The translations under genes were made by a program, and so were the position numbers. This document shows, piece by piece, positions 1 to 8,652 of a stretch of DNA of 64,000 nt; positions within the stretch are counted from its first letter, which is position 1; every line of letters starts with the position of its first letter. The DNA lies in the NCBI GenBank assembly GCA_934718275.1, contig CAKUZD010000001.1, positions 1-64,000 on the forward strand. The letters run 5' to 3'. The notes beneath the pieces are model-generated. The model ran no database searches. It worked only from the letters and a program-made list of their open reading frames with translations, and was not told the origin of the DNA. The stretch comes from an uncultured Candidatus Melainabacteria bacterium. Lineage in GTDB: Bacteria > Cyanobacteriota > Vampirovibrionia > Gastranaerophilales > Gastranaerophilaceae.

Positions 1-30
1 AAATCTAGCCTGCGAAGCAGCCATACCCAT
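1..30 (-). CDS. 5' end of an MGMAASQARF-type protein (cut by window edge)
   Basis: Only the first ten codons are visible. Read on the minus strand they give MGMAASQARF, identical to the start of the neighbouring gene at 385-1569. The upstream leader (31-134) also matches that gene's leader. This is therefore the beginning of a tandem paralogue running out of the window. The ATG is preceded by a purine-rich GAAAGGAAA ribosome-binding stretch. Function is not recognised. Confidence 0.75.
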   Translation of the reverse strand, partial: MGMAASQARF

Positions 31-134
31 GACCCGTTTCCTTTCGTTTTTGTTTCCTTATGTTTTTCATGACGGCAGTATCACATAAAAACTTTAATAA
101 ATAAGAACAAAATGTTAATATATCGTAACAATAA
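1..134 (-). repeat. Copy A of a duplicated leader plus start region
   Basis: Positions 1-134 align almost base for base with 1540-1672: first codons, ribosome-binding stretch, an upstream ATGAAAAA and an AT-rich block containing CTTATTTATTAAAG. Both copies lie upstream of and into MGMAASQARF genes on the minus strand. A tandem gene duplication that included the promoter explains this best. Confidence 0.85.
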
Positions 135-384
135 AAAAGACCAACAATACTGTTAGTCTGAAAAAGGGGAAAGGAAACAAAATATAAAATTTTTATTAAA
201 TTCTCGCAATTATTAAAAGCAAAACAGATGCGAGGGTTAAGTTTTTTAGTTTATTAAATTTATTACGGGTAATCCCCGAGTGCGTTCAACTGTATAAAGC
301 GCCATTTCAATAATATTTGTAAAATTAAGTTTTTTGCAAAAGCGCCTTTTAAGCAGTTGTAAGTTATGTGGAAGTAAGCTTTGC
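135..384. other. Gene-free spacer
   Basis: About 250 bp between the leader of the cut-off gene and the stop of the 385-1569 gene; with the leader the gene-free stretch is 354 bp. I see no convincing ORF or RNA gene. A GTAAGC-TTT-GCTTAC palindrome overlaps the stop codon of the minus-strand gene (about 373-387) but has no following U-run, so terminator function is doubtful. Confidence 0.4.
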
Positions 385-1569
385 TTACCCGAATGTTTTG
401 AATGTTGACTCTGTATTCTTTTCGATTACTTTTTGAACAGCATCCATTTCAGTAGAAATCGCATCTTGTTCGGTGTCTAATTGTTTTAATCTTAATTCAA
501 GGTTTTTGTCCTCTGCTTGAATAATTTCAATCTTAGAATTTATTTCTTGAATAGATTGATCATATTGATACTTGTCGTATTCATATTGATTCATCGCATC
601 ATCGTATTTAGCTTGGTCAGTTAAAGTATTAGTTGTTACGGCATAAGTAACTTTGTTTTTTTCATCGTCAGGGTTAAGAGTAACACTAATAATTCGCCCA
701 GTCGCATCTTGCTCCATTCTGGCTTTAATACCTTTAATTTCTTCGGTTTTCTTTGCAGAACCTATTGTGTATGCCGGAATGTTACTTTGAGAAGAACCTG
801 TATCAGAATAAATCGCATTGTCTAAAGCAGATTTTTTATTGAAATATGGAGACCAAGTTCCTGTAGATGTGTTTTGAACATATCTGACTTCCCAAGTATC
901 ATTCCCATATTGTTTGTTAAGAATTTCAATGTATTGTTTTTCTTCTTCTCTTAAATTAGCAATTTGATCCGCAGATAATGATTTTAAATATTCATCATTA
1001 AAGTCACATTCAAATTTCGCAGTATTGCCTTCTGCTGCAGTATAAACTTCTGAAAATTTGCCTGTAGCTTCATCATATTTCTTGTAATATGCTTTTGTTT
1101 CTTTGTCATAATACAAGTTAGATGCTCCACCTTCAACTTTATTTCCATCAGCATCATATTCTGTTGCAGTGAAAGTTAAATCTTGTGTAAGTTCTCTTAA
1201 TTGTTTAGAACCAACATAATATGGTCCACCTTTGTTTTCTCTTGTAATAATAGATTGTCCCGCAGAAACAGCTGCGAAATCATCTGTCCAAGAAGAAGTG
1301 TAGCTTATTAAATACAATCCGTCCGGTTGTGCAATCATTGTAGAAATAGAATTGCTTAATGAACCATCTTCAAATGTGTAAACTGTTTTTGTGTAATCGT
1401 CAACAGACGGCGGAACCGGTACTGCCATACCAAGAAGTTGGTTGTAGTAGTTAGCAGATTGGTTCGACAACGTAGTACGTTGTTGGTTAATCTGTTGGCC
1501 TTCAAATTCAACATTTGTTTTTCTTGCAGTCAGACCTAAAAATCTAGCCTGCGAAGCTGCCATACCCAT
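385..1569 (-). CDS. MGMAASQARF-type coiled-coil protein, unknown function
   Basis: 394 aa with no signal peptide or membrane segment that I can see. The N-terminus (about 1-50, rich in Gln and Asn, no Cys) is predicted helical. The middle is acidic and Tyr/Thr-rich. The last ~70 residues look like a coiled coil and end in a TESTFKTFG tail. Both ends resemble the 696-aa protein at 42370-44460: same MGMAA-QAR start, and LELxLKxxDTE...EKNxExTFK near the end. The two differ in the middle. A ribosome-binding site (GGAAAGGAAG) precedes the ATG. Conserved helical ends with a variable centre resemble filament or appendage subunits, but that is only an analogy. I do not recognise a named family. Confidence 0.8.
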   Translation of the reverse strand: MGMAASQARFLGLTARKTNVEFEGQQINQQRTTLSNQSANYYNQLLGMAVPVPPSVDDYTKTVYTFEDGSLSNSISTMIAQPDGLYLISYTSSWTDDFAAVSAGQSIITRENKGGPYYVGSKQLRELTQDLTFTATEYDADGNKVEGGASNLYYDKETKAYYKKYDEATGKFSEVYTAAEGNTAKFECDFNDEYLKSLSADQIANLREEEKQYIEILNKQYGNDTWEVRYVQNTSTGTWSPYFNKKSALDNAIYSDTGSSQSNIPAYTIGSAKKTEEIKGIKARMEQDATGRIISVTLNPDDEKNKVTYAVTTNTLTDQAKYDDAMNQYEYDKYQYDQSIQEINSKIEIIQAEDKNLELRLKQLDTEQDAISTEMDAVQKVIEKNTESTFKTFG

Positions 1570-1672
1570 GACCTGTCTTCCTTTCCGTTTGTTTCCTTAT
1601 ATTTTTCATGACGGCAGTTGTTGATAAAAACTTTAATAAATAAGAATATTATGTTAACAAATTGTAACATGT
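1540..1672 (-). repeat. Copy B of the duplicated leader plus start region
   Basis: Matches 1-134 (see that entry). It contains the promoter-like block GTTAACATA...TTATTTATTAAAG and an ATGAAAAATA exactly 40 nt before the true ATG. That upstream ATG opens a 21-codon frame overlapping the main start in another frame. A recognisable version of the same leader occurs before the 42370 gene. Confidence 0.8.
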
Positions 1673-1753
1673 GAGCCGGAAGATGTTTGGAAAATAGCAT
1701 TATATGGTTGGAAAATAAAGACTTTTAAGTCGGATATAATGTAAAAGAGAATA

Positions 1754-1791
1754 ACAAAACAGGCTCAGTTGATAAACTGAACCTGTTTTGT
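1754..1791. terminator. Strong hairpin, likely terminator of the GT35-like gene
   Basis: A 17-bp stem with one mismatch (arms 1754-1770 and 1775-1791) and a GATA loop. The arms end in TTTTGT on either strand and T-rich sequence follows on the plus strand. It lies just downstream of the minus-strand glucan enzyme gene. Confidence 0.75.
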
Positions 1792-1817
1792 TTTATTATT
1801 ATTATTTATTACTCAAA

Positions 1818-3509
1818 CTATTTAATGTTTGCGAATGTCCAAGCATCAAACGTAGGAGTTTCAGAAATATTCATTTCTTTTTTCTTTTCTCCGGAGCTGG
1901 AATCATTATGAGCAATTGGTTTATACAATCTGTTGTAATATTCAATTACCATTCTATCTGAGTTGAAATAAGCTTCTGAAGTACGAATTGCTTGACGCAT
2001 CATTCTTGCCCATTCTTGTTTGTTTTCGTAGTATGTAGGAATAATTTCATTTTCGATAATATTCATCATACATTCATGGTCTTTCCAATGACGTTCTTCC
2101 CAAGGCATTTCATCATCAAGTTCTGGATATTCGATAGTGTAACCATTAATTCCGTTAAATGTTCCTTCAACAGTCCAACCATCAAATGTAGATAAGTGAA
2201 GTGCACCATTTGCGTTAGCAGACATACCTGATGTTCCTGATGCTTCAAACGGTCTCAACGGAGTGTTTAACCAAATATCAGAACCACGTTTCAACTTACC
2301 TGAAAGTTCAAGTTCATAACCCGGAAGAACTACAACATTTTTTAAACTATGAGAGCGGTTAAGAAGTTTGTTAAACATTTCTTTACCCATAACATCATCA
2401 GGGTGGAATTTACCGGCAAAGATAATTTGAATTTTGTTTTCATCAAGAAGTTTATTAATTCTATCTTTATCCATAAGGATTAACCAAGCACGTTTGTAAT
2501 CAGCAAATCTTCTTGCCCAAGTGATAGTTAACACATCAGGATCAAATCTTTTACCTGCAACGTTTGCAACATATTCAAACAATTCTTCCTTCATCTTGCG
2601 TTTAACAGAAAGAAGTTTTTCTGCAGTATCTGCTTTTTTAATTCTTTCATCTTGCCAATAATGAAGATTTACAGCATTTGTGATTGCTCTAATCGGACAT
2701 CTTCCGTCAACCCATTCCCACATCTTGTTAGAAACAAGACCGTGTAATTGAGATACAGCATTAGCAAGTCTGGACATTCTCAAAGCAGCAACTGTTAGAG
2801 AGAAGTTTTCTCCACCTAATTTAACAGCAGTTTCTCTTGAGCAACCTGCAAAGAAGCCACCTTCCATCAATGTATCTACCCAATGCACTTCATTTCCTGC
2901 TGCAACAGGTGTGTGAGTTGTAAATACAGTTTTCTTTTTAACTTCTTCCAAGTTTCCGTTTGCTTGTCTTAATAATTCAAACGCTGCAGGAAGTGCGTGA
3001 CCTTCGTTCATGTGAACTACATCAAATTTGTAACCTATTTGTTGTAAAATTCTAACACCTGCTATACCAAGAACGGTTTCTTGAGCAATTCTGATTTTTT
3101 CATTTCCGTCATATAGTTTATGAGAAATACTTTTTGCCCAATCGCTATTACCGTCAATATCAGTTGTTAAAAGATAAACAGGGCAAGAGCCGAATAATTC
3201 CGGTTTTACTAAATAAGCTTTTACCTTAACTTTTTCACCAAAAATATCAACTTCTGTAGTAGCGCCTGTATCTTCTAAGAAATCATAATATTTTCTGATG
3301 TAAGCAACTTCAACCTGACCATCTTGTGCAATACGTTGATCATAATATCCATAAGACCACAACATAGTGACACCGACCATCGGCATCTGCAAATAACCGG
3401 CAGATAACATGTGAGAACCTGCCAAAAATCCTAAACCGCCAGAATAAATTTTTAAAGACTGATCTAAAGCGATTTCCATTGAGAAATATGCAACATTTGG
3501 TAATGACAT
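1818..3509 (-). CDS. GT35 alpha-glucan phosphorylase-like protein lacking the PLP lysine
   Basis: 563 aa. The chosen start gives MSLPNVAYFSMEIALDQ, with AGGAAGG at the right distance; an in-frame upstream Met lacks a site. Short-form alpha-glucan phosphorylase hallmarks are present: YFSMEIAL...YSGGLGFLAG, HMNEGHA, TTHTPVAAGNE, RFADYKRA, FAGKFHPDD and RPFEASGTSGM. In the family the residue after GTSGM (GTGNM in muscle phosphorylase) is the lysine that binds pyridoxal phosphate. Here the text reads GTSGMSANANGAL, so that lysine is serine. Family membership is clear; phosphorolysis is doubtful. It may be a PLP-independent glycosyltransferase or a glucan-binding protein. It is monocistronic, with a strong terminator. 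Confidence 0.85.
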   Translation of the reverse strand: MSLPNVAYFSMEIALDQSLKIYSGGLGFLAGSHMLSAGYLQMPMVGVTMLWSYGYYDQRIAQDGQVEVAYIRKYYDFLEDTGATTEVDIFGEKVKVKAYLVKPELFGSCPVYLLTTDIDGNSDWAKSISHKLYDGNEKIRIAQETVLGIAGVRILQQIGYKFDVVHMNEGHALPAAFELLRQANGNLEEVKKKTVFTTHTPVAAGNEVHWVDTLMEGGFFAGCSRETAVKLGGENFSLTVAALRMSRLANAVSQLHGLVSNKMWEWVDGRCPIRAITNAVNLHYWQDERIKKADTAEKLLSVKRKMKEELFEYVANVAGKRFDPDVLTITWARRFADYKRAWLILMDKDRINKLLDENKIQIIFAGKFHPDDVMGKEMFNKLLNRSHSLKNVVVLPGYELELSGKLKRGSDIWLNTPLRPFEASGTSGMSANANGALHLSTFDGWTVEGTFNGINGYTIEYPELDDEMPWEERHWKDHECMMNIIENEIIPTYYENKQEWARMMRQAIRTSEAYFNSDRMVIEYYNRLYKPIAHNDSSSGEKKKEMNISETPTFDAWTFANIK

Positions 3510-3710
3510 ATTTAACCTTCCTCTTCTTATACTATGTAAACTATTTTCACCCAAATTCTAAGGGGTTAATCACATAATATCACAAAAATTTGAGTTTGAA
3601 ATTATTCTGTTAATTTTTTAGGGACTAATCCTAAAGAATTAGTTATAAGTGGTTATACGGGCTTAAAAAAAGTTAACAAAAGTCTTTATTTGATATTATA
3701 TTATCTGTTT

Positions 3711-4946
3711 TTATTTCATAACTTTCTCTAAAATTTTAGATAATGCTATCTTGACATGTGCATAATTTAATCCACCTTGCATATATGCTGTATAAGGAGC
3801 TCTCAAAGGCCCATCCGCAGATAATTCTATAGTAGAACCTTCAATAAAAGTTCCTCCGGCCATGATAATTTTATCCTCATACCCCGGAACATATTCGGGA
3901 ATTGGGGTTACATAGCCATTAACAGGTGATAATTGTTGAATAGTTTGACAAAAATGTTCAAGAGGTTCTGCTGTACCAAAAGTAATATTTTGAATAATAT
4001 CTGTACGTTTTTCCCAATATTTTGGTGCACTATCATAGCCTATTTCATCAAAAATTTTAGCAGCTAAAATTGCGCCTTTTACTGCATCACAAACAACGGA
4101 AGGAGCCATAAACAATCCTTGAAAAATTAATCTGTGCTGATTAAACATCGCACCGCCTTCAGAACCGATTCCCGGAGCTGTAAGCCTGTTTGCGGTTCTA
4201 TCAACATAAATACATTTACCGGCAACATAACCTCCGGCTTCTACAATTCCTCCTCCCGGATTTTTTATTAATGAACCGGCTATTAAATCTGCTCCGACTT
4301 CCAAAGGTTCTTTTGTATCTACAAATTCACCATAACAATTGTCAACAAAACATATACAGTTTGGATTTTTAGCTTTTACAATTTTGCAAATTTTTTCAAT
4401 TGTTTCCAATGAAAGTGATTTTCTTGTTGAATACCCCTTAGAACGCTGAATTAGAACCATTGTTACCGTATTATCAATCTTTTCTTCTAATTTTTCAAAA
4501 TCTATTTCCATTCCATTTTTTAAAGGAACTTCATCATACAAAACGCCGTTTCCAATTAGAGAAGATCGTTTGGTTTCTTCATCTCCGGCAGTCCCTATAA
4601 CCTCTTGCATCGTGTCGTAAGGTGCTCCTGCGACTGAGACTAATTTATCACCACATTTAAGATTGCCAAAAAGGCAGCAGGCCAATGTGTGAGTACCTGA
4701 GGCAAAATGAATTCTAACCAAAGCTTTTTCTGCATTAAAAACATTTGCAAAAACTTTGTCTAAAACTTCTCTCCCTAAATCATCGTGCCCATATCCGGAA
4801 ACTGTATAAAAATGTTCAGGAGCTACTTTATTTTCAATAAATGCATTTAATACTTTTTCTTGATTAAAATCTCTAATTTCTTCAATTTGTTCAAATTCTT
4901 TTGTTAAAGTTTTTTCGGCTTGTTTTATTAATTCTTTGCTATTCAT
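3711..4946 (-). CDS. Methionine gamma-lyase / aluminium resistance family PLP enzyme
   Basis: 411 aa, full length for the Met_gamma_lyase (PF06838) family of fold-type I PLP enzymes. Visible hallmarks are SGYGHDDLGRE near residue 50, HFASGTHTLA, a CFVDNCYGEF segment, and the probable Schiff-base lysine in GSLIKNPGGG. The C-terminal GGTFIEGSTIELSADGP is typical. Relatives are annotated as cystathionine-beta-lyase-like or 'aluminium resistance protein', and the true substrate is usually unknown. An AAAGGGAT ribosome-binding site precedes the ATG. Cytosolic and monocistronic. Confidence 0.85.
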   Translation of the reverse strand: MNSKELIKQAEKTLTKEFEQIEEIRDFNQEKVLNAFIENKVAPEHFYTVSGYGHDDLGREVLDKVFANVFNAEKALVRIHFASGTHTLACCLFGNLKCGDKLVSVAGAPYDTMQEVIGTAGDEETKRSSLIGNGVLYDEVPLKNGMEIDFEKLEEKIDNTVTMVLIQRSKGYSTRKSLSLETIEKICKIVKAKNPNCICFVDNCYGEFVDTKEPLEVGADLIAGSLIKNPGGGIVEAGGYVAGKCIYVDRTANRLTAPGIGSEGGAMFNQHRLIFQGLFMAPSVVCDAVKGAILAAKIFDEIGYDSAPKYWEKRTDIIQNITFGTAEPLEHFCQTIQQLSPVNGYVTPIPEYVPGYEDKIIMAGGTFIEGSTIELSADGPLRAPYTAYMQGGLNYAHVKIALSKILEKVMK

Positions 4947-5131
4947 AATTTATCCCTTTAAAAATTGCCCCTAACCAAAATTCCCGGTCTTTACTTTCAG
5001 CTTAGACCAAACATTTCTCTCTCCCCTAGTGGCAAGGGGAAAGTTTTTAACTATCTATTATAATATTGCAAGCAAAAATAATCGTCAAATAGCTCGAAAA
5101 ATAGTGAGTAGTAAATAATGTATTCCATTAA

Positions 5132-5137
5132 TAAAAT
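5132..5137 (+). promoter_or_regulatory. -10-like TAAAAT 6 nt before the ATG (leaderless candidate)
   Basis: TAAAAT followed by six bases and then the ATG of the vWA gene, with no Shine-Dalgarno sequence. Transcription starting about 7 nt after the box would begin at the start codon itself. No good -35 is visible. Confidence 0.4.
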
Positions 5138-5143
5138 ATTATT

Positions 5144-5854
5144 ATGCAAAGATTTTTATTTGTTTTAACGTTAATTGTTTTAAGTTTACCTGTTTATGCG
5201 GATAATTACAACGTCTACAGAAATGGTAATATGCCAAATATTACTGAAAGTGATAAAGTTTTATTTATTTTGGATTTTTCTAACAGCATGTCAGAATATC
5301 TTGAAGGTCAACGCAAGGTAGATTTAATGGTTAATACAATGAAAGAAATATTACCAAAATTAAATCCTAATATATCTGTAGGGTTAAGAGTATATGGTCA
5401 TAGAATGGGGTTTACGGCTTATGAAGCCTGCAGGGCCTCATCACTTATTTCTCCAATATCTTTGGGAAACAGTATTGGAATAAGTTCTGCTTTGGCTGAA
5501 ATCAAACCACGAGGAATGACACCGATAACTTATTCTCTAAGACAAGCTATAAAACATGATTTTGTAGGATTTACAGGAAAAAAGCATATTATCTTATTAA
5601 CCGATGGTGGCGAAAATTGTGATGAAAGTCCATGTAAATATGTAATGGAGCTAATACAAATAAGAAAAGATGTAACAATAGACGTAATTGCTTTTAATAT
5701 TGATAATGAAGACGATTTAGCTCAATTAGAATGTACTTCCATGGTAACAAGCGGAAAGTTTTACAATGCACAAACCGCAGCAGACTTGGCAAGTAGTTTA
5801 AATAACAGTGTTAATGGAATGAAAGAAGTAGAAGCCAAAATTATTGGAAATTAA
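5144..5854 (+). CDS. Secreted von Willebrand factor A domain protein
   Basis: 236 aa with an N-terminal signal peptide (hydrophobic FLFVLTLIVLSLP, then VYA-D cleavage). The vWA domain has an intact MIDAS metal site: D44-F-S-N-S, the threonine in GMTPI and the aspartate in LLTDGGE. Several cysteines (EACRASS, ENCDESPC, LECTS) could form disulfides outside the cytoplasm. vWA proteins of this kind bind protein ligands through the metal; the partner is unknown. The gene is convergent with the SNase/PLD gene. It has no ribosome-binding site but a -10-like box six bases upstream. Confidence 0.85.
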   Translation: MQRFLFVLTLIVLSLPVYADNYNVYRNGNMPNITESDKVLFILDFSNSMSEYLEGQRKVDLMVNTMKEILPKLNPNISVGLRVYGHRMGFTAYEACRASSLISPISLGNSIGISSALAEIKPRGMTPITYSLRQAIKHDFVGFTGKKHIILLTDGGENCDESPCKYVMELIQIRKDVTIDVIAFNIDNEDDLAQLECTSMVTSGKFYNAQTAADLASSLNNSVNGMKEVEAKIIGN

Positions 5855-5959
5855 TCATCAGTTAATTTAAAATCTTTTGGTAATTTTTTATTTAACAGTT
5901 TTATAAATTCAATAAAAGACATATCAAGAGAGTTTACGATTTTCCAAAGGGTTGTAATA

Positions 5960-7735
5960 TTATTTGCAACCAATATCGTCTTTGTCAATTTTTCCATCAA
6001 AATTATTGTCAATTCCATCATAGCAAGAGCCAATTGAATATTTACCTTCTGCACGTACATTATGATTTAAATATCTGTTTGGGATTTTCTTCCACAGATA
6101 TTCAAAAAATCCTTTATAATGTCTTGCCAAAGAACTGTCTTGAATAATTAAAACATTTTCATCATTTTTATTTTCTCCGCTATTTGTAAAATTCATAGAA
6201 CCGGATATTATATATTTATCATCAATTATTATACTTTTAGAATGAACTTTACCTGCATAATTTTCAACTTTTACGGAAATATTTGAATTTCTTAATGTTT
6301 TTGCTTTACTCTTTTTGGCATATATACTTGTTGCATCAATTATTATTTTTACATCTACGCCACGCTTTTTAGCATTAATCAGAGAATTGGCAAAGTCATC
6401 ATGAGTAATTATAAAAGCTGGGATATAAATGTATTTTTGAGCAGAATTAATCAATGGGATAATATCATTTGTAATAATTTTATCTTTTGGGGAGAACAGT
6501 GGGGTAATTTTAGTGTTATTTAAGACTACTGTTTGATTTTCTAGTTTACTTTTCGAAGTATGAAATTTCCCTTGAAGCATTTGCTCAAATTCTTTTAAAT
6601 AAATATTAGCTACTATATTCGAGTTTATGAAAAATATACAATTAGTATTAAAACCGGAAAATCCGGTGTTTGAAAAGTTCATTGAACCCGTAATTACTTT
6701 AGAGTTATCAAAAATCATGAATTTGTTATGCATTATAATTTTTGGAGTATCTGTCGATTTTATATTTGCAATTTTTACAAATTCATTAAGTGCGGGGTAA
6801 TGAGATTTAGAGCTTGAGTCGTAGACAATTCTTATTTTTACTCCCCTAGCCTTAGCTTTTATGAGTGCATTATAAATTGCGGGTGTATTGTCCCATCCGT
6901 ATAGTGCGATATCAATAGATTTTTTCGAATTATTAATTTGATTTAAAAATTCATGACAGATTTGTGAGTTACACTTATTGTCAGGTTTTAGAGTTTCTGT
7001 CAAGTCAGTCAAGTACATTTTTATGCTACCGCTTGAATATGCCAACGGATAATCTCGTACAATTTTATTTTTAGAATTTTTAAGATTGTATTGTTTATAT
7101 CTGGTTTTAGTAATATGACAAAATTTGCAAGGTATTGCGTTATTTGGTTTTTGCTTTTCAGGGATGATAATTGCGTCATGCGCCATTAAACCGTATTTAC
7201 AGCTTAAAGTGTGATATTTATTACTTTTATGATTTAAAATTATGAGTTTAAGTTTTTCAGCATTTTTTAATTGTTGATAGAATGCAGGATTTGTATTTCC
7301 GTTATCATCAAATCCAAGTCCGGAATTTTTTAGTTTTTCACTGTATAAATTGTTATCAACAAAAATTTCTGCATACTTGCAATTCGGTAAATTTTTATTT
7401 GTATATTTAAGTTTTACATTTTTACCAATTAAGGTATTTTCTGCCAAAATGTCCGTGATATATCCTAATTTAAGAGCAGTAGTATGTGGAATTTTTAGCT
7501 GTTTTTCAAGTTCGGATTGGTTTTGTGTTAAATCTGATGTAAATGCTTTTAAATTAGGAATACAAATAATTTCACCATTATCGAGCACTCCATTGTTATT
7601 TAAATCAACTTCTATTTGATATGGATTAATTATTCCAAGAACTTTATTTTCAGATTTTCTAATAATCTCAAAAGCTACAAAACTTGAAAATAATATAACA
7701 ATTATAGTTATTGAATAAATTTTATTTAATTGCAT
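5960..7735 (-). CDS. Exported SNase-like / phospholipase D-like fusion protein
   Basis: 591 aa. Residues 5-25 are a membrane anchor or signal. Residues ~30-140 resemble a thermonuclease (SNase) fold (LGYITDILAENTLIGKNVKL). A YHxxxC...PCxxC metal-site-like stretch follows (about 170-205). Two PLD half-sites come next, HNKFMIFDN...GSMNFSN and HSKSIIIDD...GSMNFTN, each with the HxK(x4)D and GSMN elements needed for activity. The C-terminal CYDGIDNNFDGKIDKDD is an acidic, calcium-binding-like tail of the MopE type. It probably cleaves phosphodiester bonds in nucleic acid or lipid outside the cytoplasm. Its start overlaps the end of the YdjC-family gene by 14 bp, so the two are co-transcribed. Confidence 0.85.
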   Translation of the reverse strand: MQLNKIYSITIIVILFSSFVAFEIIRKSENKVLGIINPYQIEVDLNNNGVLDNGEIICIPNLKAFTSDLTQNQSELEKQLKIPHTTALKLGYITDILAENTLIGKNVKLKYTNKNLPNCKYAEIFVDNNLYSEKLKNSGLGFDDNGNTNPAFYQQLKNAEKLKLIILNHKSNKYHTLSCKYGLMAHDAIIIPEKQKPNNAIPCKFCHITKTRYKQYNLKNSKNKIVRDYPLAYSSGSIKMYLTDLTETLKPDNKCNSQICHEFLNQINNSKKSIDIALYGWDNTPAIYNALIKAKARGVKIRIVYDSSSKSHYPALNEFVKIANIKSTDTPKIIMHNKFMIFDNSKVITGSMNFSNTGFSGFNTNCIFFINSNIVANIYLKEFEQMLQGKFHTSKSKLENQTVVLNNTKITPLFSPKDKIITNDIIPLINSAQKYIYIPAFIITHDDFANSLINAKKRGVDVKIIIDATSIYAKKSKAKTLRNSNISVKVENYAGKVHSKSIIIDDKYIISGSMNFTNSGENKNDENVLIIQDSSLARHYKGFFEYLWKKIPNRYLNHNVRAEGKYSIGSCYDGIDNNFDGKIDKDDIGCK

Positions 7736-8573
7736 ATTCTTTTTTATAATTAGTTAATTCAAAACCGAGTCTCGCGATTTTGTCTTTTAATTCTTTATTT
7801 TGAGTAATTAAAAACTCAGTATAATGCTGATTTTTATTTGAAATTGCATAATGACACGGGTGAATTAATGCTTCTGCAATACAATCTTCTTCTATTGCTT
7901 TTAAACCGTATTCAATAGTCATATCATCCATTAACCCGGTATATCCGACTCCAATCAAATAATCATTTGTAGTTAATCCTAACTCATTAACAATATGTTT
8001 GTTTTTAGATGTAAAATAGTTTAATAACAAAATTTTCAATATATTTGGCGGATATTTAATATTAAAATGCTTTTTAAAACTTGGGACAAAATACATTTCT
8101 TCATGCTGGGTTCTAATGCATGGGATATTATATTCTTTAGCTAATTTTGCTGCAATTTTAAAAATATTTGGAATTGCGTGTGTATGAACATGCGAATCTA
8201 TATGATCAACTTGTGTATAATTCATAACCGTTTCAATTTGAGTCCTAAATTCAAATTCAACTTGTTCAAGAAAATTAGGATTTGTAGATAATAGCATTAA
8301 TTTTCCAAAACCTTTGTTAAATTTCCCCTTTTTATTTGTTAACATAGGAGCTTTAGTTAAAGAACGACCTTCAATTATATTTAGATGAACCCCAATGCCA
8401 AGATTTGGGCATTCGGGAATAATTTCATTTACTGCTGCATTGAAAGCTTTTCCGTTTGCACATAAACTTGCACTTGTTAAAAAACCTCTGTGGTATCCGT
8501 CTAATACAGCTCTATTATATGCTTTAGACATTCCAAAATCATCTGCGTTTAATATAAATTTTTTGCTAACCAT
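7722..8573 (-). CDS. YdjC/ChbG/HpnK-family carbohydrate deacetylase
   Basis: 283 aa. Family motifs are complete: ILNADDFGMS at the N-terminus (metal Asp pair), GIGVHLNI, and DHIDSHVHTH (metal histidines). The family removes N-acetyl groups from chito-oligosaccharides or related glycans, and a branch acts in hopanoid modification. The sequence alone does not settle the substrate. First gene of a two-gene unit with the SNase/PLD protein and divergent from the GT2 gene. AAGGA precedes the ATG. Confidence 0.87.
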   Translation of the reverse strand: MVSKKFILNADDFGMSKAYNRAVLDGYHRGFLTSASLCANGKAFNAAVNEIIPECPNLGIGVHLNIIEGRSLTKAPMLTNKKGKFNKGFGKLMLLSTNPNFLEQVEFEFRTQIETVMNYTQVDHIDSHVHTHAIPNIFKIAAKLAKEYNIPCIRTQHEEMYFVPSFKKHFNIKYPPNILKILLLNYFTSKNKHIVNELGLTTNDYLIGVGYTGLMDDMTIEYGLKAIEEDCIAEALIHPCHYAISNKNQHYTEFLITQNKELKDKIARLGFELTNYKKEYAIK

Positions 8574-8652
8574 TTGCTAATAAATCCTTGCTTTAATAAT
8601 AAATATATTATAATATAAAGAAGCCGGTTTTGGCAAATTGGAGAGAGAAATT

